64,000 nucleotides of DNA from Balneicella halophila. GTDB lineage: Bacteria > Bacteroidota > Bacteroidia > Bacteroidales > Balneicellaceae. Made by a program: the position numbers and the translations under genes. Location of the stretch: assembly GCF_003096835.1 (NCBI RefSeq), contig NZ_QENZ01000005.1, positions 186,001 through 250,000 of the forward strand, read 5' to 3'. Shown here piece after piece: positions 54,201 to 62,397 of the stretch (its first letter is position 1; each line of letters starts with the position of its first letter). Under the pieces are notes generated by a model, which ran no database searches, was not told the DNA's origin, and worked only from the letters and a program-made list of their open reading frames with translations.

Positions 54201-55487
54201 GCTATGGATGCTCTAACAGTTGCTTTTACAACACACAATCATATCCAATATTTAAATAATTTGAATGCTCGGAAAGATGAAAATCACGATAAGCATCTAA
54301 GTATTCTTAAAATTCAAAACAAGATAACAAAGTATGAAGATAGCAAAAGAAAATTCATAGCACCGATGCCTAATTTCCGTTCTGAAGCCAAAAGGCATAT
54401 AGAGTCCATTTTAGTTTCTATAAAGAATAAAAATAAAGTTGTTACTATAAATAAAAATTACACAAAAGGAGGCACTGCAAAACCTCAACAAACCTTTACC
54501 CCAAGAGGGCAACTACATAAAGAAACCGTGTACGGTAAGTCGAAGCGTTTAATGACAAAACCAACAAAACTAAACAAGAATTTTACCCAGGAGTATTGTC
54601 GTCTTATTGCAAACCCATACTTGAAAGGTATTGTTGCTGAACATTTAGCAAAATATAATAATAAACCAGAGATTGCGTTTAGTGCAAAGATATTGAAAAA
54701 AGAGCCTATTTTATATAAAGATAATGCTATAAAAGAAGTATTGTGTTACGAAGATATTTTTACTATTCGTAAAACTATAGCACCGGACTTGAAATTGGAT
54801 AAAGTGATTGACTTGAGGGTGCAAGATGTATTGCAAAATCGCTTAAATGAATATAATGGTAATTCTAAAAAGGCATTTTCTGACATTGAAAAAAATCCTA
54901 TATGGTTAAATAAAGAAAAAGGAATTGCTATTAAGCGTGTAACCATAACCGGCGTGAGTAATGTCGAAGCTTTGCATACTAAAAAAGACCATTTAGGACA
55001 AAACATATTAGACGAGCAAGGTAATACACAGCCTATTAACTATGTTAGTACAGGAAATAATCATCATGTAGCAATATATCGGGATAGTGAAGGAGATTTA
55101 CAAGAAAAAGTTGTCTCTTTATTTGAGGCAGTAGAGAGAGTTAATCAAAGACTTGCAATTATTGATAAGGAATATAAGAAAGATTTAGGCTGGGAGTTTT
55201 TATTTACAATGAAGCAAAATGAAATGTTTGTTTTTCCGACAGAAGATTTTAAACCTCATGAGATTGATTTATTAGATATTGAAAATGCAGACAGAATAAG
55301 TCCACATTTATTTAGGGTACAGAAAATCGGCTCTAAAGATTATTGGTTCAGACATCATTTAGAAACTACAATAACAAATAATCTAAACTTCACCTATTGC
55401 AGAGTAACAAGTACAAAACCATTAGAAGGAATTGTAAAAGTTAGGATTAACCACATTGGCGAAATAGTTCAAGCTGGAGAATATTAA
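51285..55487 (+). CDS. cas9: CRISPR-associated endonuclease Cas9 (type II-C)
   Basis: Cas9 uses crRNA and tracrRNA to cut matching DNA. The 1400-residue protein is a long II-C type, and neither csn2 nor cas4 is present. RuvC-I has LGLDLGTNSIGW with catalytic Asp8. An Arg-rich bridge helix follows (SKRGARRNLQRFKLRRKK). RuvC-II has IHIELARE with Glu715, HNH has EIEHIMPKA with His799 and later SENQAKGN, and RuvC-III has DHRHHAMDA with His972 and Asp975. All nuclease residues are intact, so it should be active. The C-terminal PAM-interacting domain gives no PAM by eye. cas1 follows 12 bases downstream; the tracrRNA diverges upstream. Confidence 0.98.
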   Translation: MKRILGLDLGTNSIGWALVHQSEAKEELSEIIKLGVRVNPLTVDEKRDFEAGRPLSTNAERTSKRGARRNLQRFKLRRKKLIEILIKNHFITEETPLTEIGKGTTHQNLELRAKSAREKVELEDLAKIFLAINKKRGYKSSRKVQNEEDDQPIDAMSIAKEIYEKEITVGQYVLNLLEEDKKYIPDFYRSDLQQEFDKVWNFQKRFYPEILTDELYKELQNKNKTRTWAICKEPFQLVGISLTEKGADLKKKKYQLRSQMIAEKLDLELLAIVLQEINNDLNKSSGYLGAISDRSKELYFNNETVGENLWKQIKDNPHTSLKNQVFYRQDYLDEFEQIWETQAKYHKELTPKLKEEIRDVIIFYQRKLKSQKSLLSFCQFESWKIDKKDEKGNIIQNKLSGLPKQQRIGRRVISKSSPLFQEFKIWQNINNLVFRRMYGATKDLFNQEIQTDYILKDEDRNLLFEQLNIRGKLKEKDVLKTLGLNAKLWKTNFPEGLEGNRTNEALYKVYKLIAENEGYGFNWDRKNATEIKEELSAIFTEIGINSNILDFDANIEGEEFEKQASYQLWHLLYSAEDDNNTKISEEDIEKYGNTSVNLKKKLCEKFGFIPKYAKLLVNIPLQPDYGNLSSKAIRKIMPYLQEGHIYSEACSLAGYNHSNSLTKEDNENRELADYLELLPKNSLRNPVVEKILNQMVNVVNQIIDEYGKLDAIHIELARELKKNAKERELATKRINEATKRNEEIKKKISEDFNIPNPTRNDVIRYRLWEELKTNGYKTVFTNQYIPYEKLFSKEIEIEHIMPKALIFDDSFSNKTLAYHSENQAKGNRTAIDFISNDNSLDVENYQTRVDLLYDNGKGTITKAKRNKLLLSQKDLPDGFIERDLRNSQYIAKQAKNMLQTVVREPVVSTSGNITNKLREDWDLINIMKELNLPKYRALGLTEFEERLNKQTGKCVKHEVIKDWTKRNDHRHHAMDALTVAFTTHNHIQYLNNLNARKDENHDKHLSILKIQNKITKYEDSKRKFIAPMPNFRSEAKRHIESILVSIKNKNKVVTINKNYTKGGTAKPQQTFTPRGQLHKETVYGKSKRLMTKPTKLNKNFTQEYCRLIANPYLKGIVAEHLAKYNNKPEIAFSAKILKKEPILYKDNAIKEVLCYEDIFTIRKTIAPDLKLDKVIDLRVQDVLQNRLNEYNGNSKKAFSDIEKNPIWLNKEKGIAIKRVTITGVSNVEALHTKKDHLGQNILDEQGNTQPINYVSTGNNHHVAIYRDSEGDLQEKVVSLFEAVERVNQRLAIIDKEYKKDLGWEFLFTMKQNEMFVFPTEDFKPHEIDLLDIENADRISPHLFRVQKIGSKDYWFRHHLETTITNNLNFTYCRVTSTKPLEGIVKVRINHIGEIVQAGEY

Positions 55488-55499
55488 AATAAAACAACA

Positions 55500-56722
<1,223 letters not shown>

Positions 56723-56745
56723 AATATGATTCCTAATAACAAATA

Positions 56746-56772
56746 AAAACCACTGAATATCAGTGGTTTTTA
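56746..56772. terminator. Bidirectional hairpin between cas2 and the array
   Basis: AAAACCACTGA and TCAGTGGTTTT pair around a 3-base loop with T-runs on both strands. It can end the cas operon on the plus strand and array transcription on the minus strand. Confidence 0.8.
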
Positions 56773-56777
56773 TTTAG

Positions 56778-58534
56778 GTTGTGATTCCTCACAAAGTTAA
56801 TGATAAAATTGAAACCAATTCACAACGGATGTTAAGAAACATATGGAAACGGATGAGTTGTGATTCCTCACAAAGTTAATGATAAAATTGAAACCAATTC
56901 ACAACTAATTGAGCTTGTGCCTAACACCAGTTATGGTTGTGATTCCTCACAAAGTTAATGATAAAATTGAAACCAATTCACAACAAGCAGCGGTAATGCC
57001 TAAAACAGCAAGTCGTTGTGATTCCTCACAAAGTTAATGATAAAATTGAAACCAATTCACAACTATTTGATTTTGAAGTGCCTAATGAACGTAGTTGTGA
57101 TTCCTCACAAAGTTAATGATAAAATTGAAACCAATTCACAACTATCAAGTGGAACATGATTGAATGGTTACTGTTGTGATTCCTCACAAAGTTAATGATA
57201 AAATTGAAACCAATTCACAACATCGTTTCCTCGATAATTCGTATGTGTTTTGTTGTGATTCCTCACAAAGTTAATGATAAAATTGAAACCAATTCACAAC
57301 CCTTTGCTATTTAAGGCTTACAGAGCATAAGTTGTGATTCCTCACAAAGTTAATGATAAAATTGAAACCAATTCACAACATGATTCATTAAAGCAAACCC
57401 CATTAGGAGTTGTGATTCCTCACAAAGTTAATGATAAAATTGAAACCAATTCACAACTAAGGAGTCTGCCTATTTTGAAAGCTTAAAGTTGTGATTCCTC
57501 ACAAAGTTAATGATAAAATTGAAACCAATTCACAACAAAATTCAAAGAAGGGATTAAATGTATTGTGTTGTGATTCCTCACAAAGTTAATGATAAAATTG
57601 AAACCAATTCACAACGACTAATGGAGATATTACAAATCCTAAAGAGTTGTGATTCCTCACAAAGTTAATGATAAAATTGAAACCAATTCACAACATTAAG
57701 CACCCAAACAAAAAATTTCCCTACGTTGTGATTCCTCACAAAGTTAATGATAAAATTGAAACCAATTCACAACGCATTTTGTTCCATTGTATGTCATTCC
57801 AATGTTGTGATTCCTCACAAAGTTAATGATAAAATTGAAACCAATTCACAACTAGCAACACTTGAAAGCACAGGTATAGGCAGTTGTGATTCCTCACAAA
57901 GTTAATGATAAAATTGAAACCAATTCACAACATTTTCTTTTAGAATGTCAAAAATGCTTTTGTTGTGATTCCTCACAAAGTTAATGATAAAATTGAAACC
58001 AATTCACAACTACCAACACTTGAAAGCACAGGTATAGGCAGTTGTGATTCCTCACAAAGTTAATGATAAAATTGAAACCAATTCACAACACTTCCTTATC
58101 AACTCTGCCACCCAACGGCGTTGTGATTCCTCACAAAGTTAATGATAAAATTGAAACCAATTCACAACAGAAGATTCAAAATGTTGAAAGTTTAACCGGT
58201 TGTGATTCCTCACAAAGTTAATGATAAAATTGAAACCAATTCACAACGTAAACGTTGTGATGGTGTAGTCTCTTCTTGTTGTGATTCCTCACAAAGTTAA
58301 TGATAAAATTGAAACCAATTCACAACGGATTTTTTATGACAATTTTCCATTTGAAGTTGTGATTCCTCACAAAGTTAATGATAAAATTGAAACCAATTCA
58401 CAACAAATTCCCTATTTGCCCAACAATCCAAAGGTTGTGATTCCTCACAAAGTTAATGATAAAATTGAAACCAATTCACAACAGTGGAACGATAATGCCT
58501 GAGCAAAGAAGTGTTGTGATTCCTCTCAAATATT
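56778..58534 (-). CRISPR. Type II-C CRISPR array, 22 full repeats plus one degenerate
   Basis: A 49-base repeat recurs at 56778, 56857, 56936, 57015, 57094, 57173, 57252, 57331, 57409, 57488, 57567, 57646, 57725, 57804, 57883, 57962, 58041, 58120, 58199, 58278, 58356 and 58434. A degenerate copy at 58513 keeps only about the first 18 bases. Spacers are 30 bases, three being 29. On the plus strand the repeat starts GTTGTGATTCCTCACAAAG and ends TTGAAACCAATTCACAAC; its ends are inverted (GTTGTGA/TCACAAC). The tracrRNA anti-repeat shows that crRNAs come from the minus strand, giving 5'-spacer-GTTGTGAATTGG. All 22 full repeats look identical on reading. The 14th and 16th spacers differ at one base. 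Confidence 0.97.
56792..56799 (-). promoter_or_regulatory. Intra-repeat -7-like box (TAACTTTG), first of 22
   Basis: On the minus (crRNA) strand each repeat contains TAACTTTG at the same place, 14 bases before the repeat/spacer boundary. It fits TAnnTTTG, the element seen upstream of several genes in this window (TAACTTTG itself precedes korA and the FUSC gene). Predicted transcription would start within the last 8-11 repeat bases. The same box lies at offset +14 to +21 of every other repeat. The -33 side is weak. Confidence 0.45.
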
Positions 58535-58603
58535 ACCGCATTATTATTAGTGTTTGAAGAAAAAAAGCTCAAATTTTGGTTTGCTATTTATCATTAAACA
58601 AAA

Positions 58604-58628
58604 AGAGCCTCACCGAAGTGAAGCTCTC
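58604..58628 (-). terminator. Terminator of the tricorn-like protease gene
   Basis: AGAGC-TCAC and GTGA-GCTCT pair around CGAA, with one mismatch in the stem and a T-rich tract on the minus strand. It lies 28 bases after the protease stop. Bases 58535-58603 hold nothing else I recognise; no long leader-like tract was evident. Confidence 0.7.
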
Positions 58629-58655
58629 TTGCAATGATTAAAATTCAGTTGATAA

Positions 58656-61600
58656 TTATTTATTATCCAGCTCTCGTAACATTTCTTTAACGGCAGCTTC
58701 CAATTGTTGGTCTCTTCCGTTGGTCACTTCTTCTATTTCATTACGAACTTTTAAATCTGGTTCCAATTGTTGATTCTCAAGATATTTTCCGTCCATACCT
58801 TTTGCACCTACTTGTGGAATTCCGAAAACAATTGAATTATCAATCTGTGTTTCCCACCATACTGCTGTAAACGTTCCAGGAACAGGCATTCCTACCAATT
58901 TACCTATACCTAATTCTTTGTAAGCATAAGGAAATCCGTGAGCATCAGAGTAGTTCCCCTCGCCCATCAACAATATACTCGGTTTGCTCCATTTAAATAA
59001 AGGTTCTGTTCCGATAACTTGTCCTCTTGGAGTTAGTGTCCAATAAGGTTTACCACTTAAAAGAGTTACTAAATCATCGTGCAACCATCCTCCACCATTG
59101 AAACGAGTATCAACAACTACAGCTTCTTTGTCAGCATATCTACCTAACAAATCTGAATAGACTTCACGGAAGCTTGGACTGTTCATGCCCTTTACATGGA
59201 CATAACCTAAACGACCGTTTGAAAGACGTTCTGTTTCTGCTCGCATTATTTTTACCCAGCGATTATAAAGCAAAGTATTTTCTTCTCCTCTGCTAATTGG
59301 CTTTATTACTTCATCCCATTTTTTTCCTCCTCTGGCTAATGAAATAACAACATTTTCATCTTTTTTGCGATTAAGGAGTTTAAAGTAATCATTATTCGGA
59401 TTAATTTCTTCCTTGTTAATATGAGTTATCACATCACCAACTTTGATGTCAAGCTTTGCTTTATCTAAAGGTCCATTCTCAAGAATTTCTGCAATCTTAA
59501 TTCCTTTTTTATTATAATCGTAATCAACTAATATTCCTAAAGATGCTGTATTGTCTCCGTTGGAATCACGATGACGATAACGTGCACCTGTATGCGAACC
59601 ATTTAATTCACCTAAAAGTTCTCCGAGCATTTCAGAGAAATCATAATTATTATTAATATGAGGCAGAAATTTTGCATAATTTTTCTTCAATCCTTCCCAA
59701 TCTAAACCATGAATATCAGGATCATAGAATTTACGCTTCACTTGACGCCAAGCATGTTCAAAAATATACTCACGTTCTCCTGCTTTGTCTAATTCAAATT
59801 CTGCAGAGTAGCTAATGTTCTTCTTCTTTTCTGAGCTTATTGGCATTTTATAAATACTACCTCCAGAAACGAAGAATAAGTTTTCTGCATCTTTATCCAT
59901 AGCAAATCCGCCACCGCCTCCTTTGAGTTTAAAAACCAATTCAGTTTTATTTTCCAATAAATTCTTACGCCATAAATCGAATCCTCCTTCGAACCTGCTC
60001 ATATAATATAGCTTCTTGCCATCAGGAGTTACTATAGCATCAGAGAGTTGAGAAGAGTTAATGGTTAAACGCTCCACTCTATCCTCAATACCATCAAGTT
60101 CTATTTTGATTGGCTCGAAAGTTTTATCATCTTTCTCCTTGCTTTTGTCTTTCTCTTCGTCTTTGTCATTGTCTTTACTCTCCTCATCCTTGTCATCATC
60201 CTTTTCTAACTCTTTTTCAAGTTCAAATTCTTCTTTGGACAATTGAAATTTATCATAAGCCTCTTGAGTTAAAAACATTGCATAAACATCATCTTCAGCT
60301 CCCCAGCTACCATGGCTACGATATCCGGCTTTGTCAGATGTCCAAATAATCATCTCCCCATCCATCATCCACTTTGGAATATTGTCTTCATATCCGCTTT
60401 GTGTAAGGTTAATAACTTCCTCGCCTCCTTTTGCACTTACCAAACCAACTTCACCTATCCAAAGATTCTTATCAAGATATCTTACCACAAACCATTTACC
60501 ATCAGGAGACCAATCATACCATTGGTCACCATCACTATACGAGAAGTTCAGTTTACTTGGAACAATAGTTCGTGTTTTTTTACTATCCAAATTAATCACA
60601 CGTAGTGCTGCTCTATTTTCAATAAAAGCAACTTCTTTCCCATCAGGAGAGTAGCTGGGCTGGAATGTTTCCTCTGGAGATTCTAAAATAACTTCTTCTT
60701 TCAATAATGTTGAATTTGCAAAATATTTTTCTTCATCTCGCACTTTTTTCGTTTGATATAGATTCCAACTTCCGTTACGCTCGCCTGCATATAAGATAGC
60801 ATCACCATCAGGACTAAAACTTACTGAGCGTTCCTGCTCTGGTGTGTCAGTAATACGTTTTGTAGTTTTATAGTCTGTTGAAGTTACAAACACCTCACCT
60901 CTTATGATAAAAGCAACCTCTTTACCATTTGGAGAAACTGCCATTTCTGAAATGCCTGAACCTTTACGTAAATGAACAATCTCATTAGCAACATCGTCTA
61001 CAAATAATGAAACGCTTAACTTTTGAGGTTTCTCATTTGGCAGTTGCGTATAGATTTCACCATTATATGAATAGCATAGCTTTCCTTGGTCTGAGATTGT
61101 TAAAAAGCGTACTGGATGTGTTTGAAATTTTGAAACCTGAGTAATTGCTGACGGATTGTCAATAGGCATTTTTGCCACATTAAACGTTCCAAACTGCTCA
61201 GTTAAATAATATATATTGCCATTGTTATCAGATACAGGATTTCTATCTTCTCCAGGAAATGTAGTGAGTTTAGTATGCTTCTCTGTTTTAGCATCATATT
61301 TCCACACATCACGAGTCACTGATGATTGATGGTGTTTGCGCCAAGGATCCTCATATCCCTTCTTATCATGATATAATAATGTTTTTTGATCTTTTGTCCA
61401 CACTGCATTCTCTGCTGGTGAGGTTAAAACCTGAGTTAATTGTCCTCCTTTTAATGGCACTTGATATAGCTCTGGAAGAACTCCAGTTGGAAACATATAG
61501 TTGTCAGGATCATCTTGAATCAATGCTGTAAATAAGACATATTTCCCATCTGGTGTTATACTCTCTGGTTTTTCACTTCCTGAATGGAAAGTTAGGCGAG

Positions 61601-61898
61601 TTGCGCTACCACCGATAGCATTCATTCGGAATAGGTCAAAATTTCCATATCTATCTGAAGCAAAAACAATCTGTTTGCTGTCTGGTGTCCATACGGGTTG
61701 TGTATCATGCCCTTCGTGCCTTGTTAATTGTAAAGCTCTCCCACCCCTTGTTGGTACAACAAAAATATCTCCTTGATAAGAAAAAGCGATTTGCTGACCA
61801 TCAGGCGATATTGCTGGATATCGCATCCACAAGGGTGTTTCTCCCCATGCAATCCATGAGGTTACCATCATAAAAAAGATTAAAAATACTTTCTTCAT
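58656..61898 (-). CDS. Tricorn-like S41 peptidase with WD40/PD40 propeller
   Basis: The 1080-residue protein has a signal peptide (about 1-18). Two propellers of PD40/TolB-type repeats cover residues about 25-650 (SPDGQQIAFSYQGDIFVVP, SPDGKEVAFIE and similar). A Asp/Glu/Lys/Ser-rich stretch lies at about 550-600. A tricorn C1-like helical region follows, then a PDZ domain (about 792-832, KVGDVITHINKEEI) and the S41 core with VVVDTRFNGGGWLHDDL and the catalytic Ser984 in GNYSDAHGFP. Archaeal tricorn trims peptides made by the proteasome; the bacterial homologue is exported and probably degrades oligopeptides. It is a single gene. Confidence 0.92.
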   Translation of the reverse strand: MKKVFLIFFMMVTSWIAWGETPLWMRYPAISPDGQQIAFSYQGDIFVVPTRGGRALQLTRHEGHDTQPVWTPDSKQIVFASDRYGNFDLFRMNAIGGSATRLTFHSGSEKPESITPDGKYVLFTALIQDDPDNYMFPTGVLPELYQVPLKGGQLTQVLTSPAENAVWTKDQKTLLYHDKKGYEDPWRKHHQSSVTRDVWKYDAKTEKHTKLTTFPGEDRNPVSDNNGNIYYLTEQFGTFNVAKMPIDNPSAITQVSKFQTHPVRFLTISDQGKLCYSYNGEIYTQLPNEKPQKLSVSLFVDDVANEIVHLRKGSGISEMAVSPNGKEVAFIIRGEVFVTSTDYKTTKRITDTPEQERSVSFSPDGDAILYAGERNGSWNLYQTKKVRDEEKYFANSTLLKEEVILESPEETFQPSYSPDGKEVAFIENRAALRVINLDSKKTRTIVPSKLNFSYSDGDQWYDWSPDGKWFVVRYLDKNLWIGEVGLVSAKGGEEVINLTQSGYEDNIPKWMMDGEMIIWTSDKAGYRSHGSWGAEDDVYAMFLTQEAYDKFQLSKEEFELEKELEKDDDKDEESKDNDKDEEKDKSKEKDDKTFEPIKIELDGIEDRVERLTINSSQLSDAIVTPDGKKLYYMSRFEGGFDLWRKNLLENKTELVFKLKGGGGGFAMDKDAENLFFVSGGSIYKMPISSEKKKNISYSAEFELDKAGEREYIFEHAWRQVKRKFYDPDIHGLDWEGLKKNYAKFLPHINNNYDFSEMLGELLGELNGSHTGARYRHRDSNGDNTASLGILVDYDYNKKGIKIAEILENGPLDKAKLDIKVGDVITHINKEEINPNNDYFKLLNRKKDENVVISLARGGKKWDEVIKPISRGEENTLLYNRWVKIMRAETERLSNGRLGYVHVKGMNSPSFREVYSDLLGRYADKEAVVVDTRFNGGGWLHDDLVTLLSGKPYWTLTPRGQVIGTEPLFKWSKPSILLMGEGNYSDAHGFPYAYKELGIGKLVGMPVPGTFTAVWWETQIDNSIVFGIPQVGAKGMDGKYLENQQLEPDLKVRNEIEEVTNGRDQQLEAAVKEMLRELDNK

Positions 61899-62067
61899 AT
61901 TTGTTTTAATTTAAGGTTATACTATTAAATTAGACGTAAAGTTTAAGTTTATGTTACAATGCTATTACGGTATTGTCTTTTCATTAAATTAAGGTTAAAA
62001 ATACATTCAATATTCTAAAATTGAGATATGTTATAAGACATTTTCCTATTTTTTATCAAAATATAAT

Positions 62068-62075
62068 TAGCTTTG
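62068..62075 (+). promoter_or_regulatory. Putative -7 box of the riboswitch-controlled receptor
   Basis: TAGCTTTG fits TAnnTTTG about 10 bases upstream of the first conserved bases of the cobalamin riboswitch. Confidence 0.55.
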
Positions 62076-62084
62076 CAATCGATT

Positions 62085-62270
62085 ATTAGGTGACAGAGTT
62101 TCTAATAATAGAAATTTTGTAAAAGGGAATACGGTGAAAATCCGTAGCAGTACCCGCTACTGTAAGTCCTACAAAAACGTTTTTATATCTAAATGCCACT
62201 GTTATTGTAATGGGAAGGCTATAAAAACAGGACGAGCCAGGAAACCTGCCTAAGTATCATAATATTACGT
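62085..62270 (+). promoter_or_regulatory. Cobalamin (AdoCbl) riboswitch
   Basis: Conserved pieces are in order: AGGTGACAGAGTT near 62087, GGGAATACGGTGAAAATCCG and GCAGTACCCGCTACTGTAAG near 62135-62170, GCCACTG and TGGGAAGGC near 62195-62222, and the B12 box GAGCCAGGAAACCTGCC at 62234-62250. About 130 bases separate it from the receptor ATG; CTTCCGGGAATAGAAG near 62279-62294 may be part of the expression platform. Such switches lower expression when cobalamin is plentiful. The rest of 61899-62084 and 62295-62397 shows nothing else I recognise. Confidence 0.93.
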
Positions 62271-62397
62271 AAAAATGCTTCCGGGAATAGAAGTAAGATT
62301 ACAAGGATTGTTATGTATCTACAATACATCATCTTTTTAGTCCATTCTTGCCAACGCATTTTTAACATTGATTAATTTATAACTTAAATATTTGACT

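Noticed and set aside
58281-58502. Open frame of 73 codons across the end of the array
   Set aside because: It consists of repeats and spacers read as protein; the repeated peptide simply mirrors the CRISPR repeat.
56778-58534. Array transcribed in the same direction as the cas genes
   Set aside because: The tracrRNA anti-repeat pairs only with minus-strand repeat RNA, and a hairpin terminator separates cas2 from the array.
60061-60654. Overlapping plus-strand frames opposite the tricorn-like gene
   Set aside because: They are complements of the charged linker and propeller, with Ser-rich or irregular composition and no homology signal.
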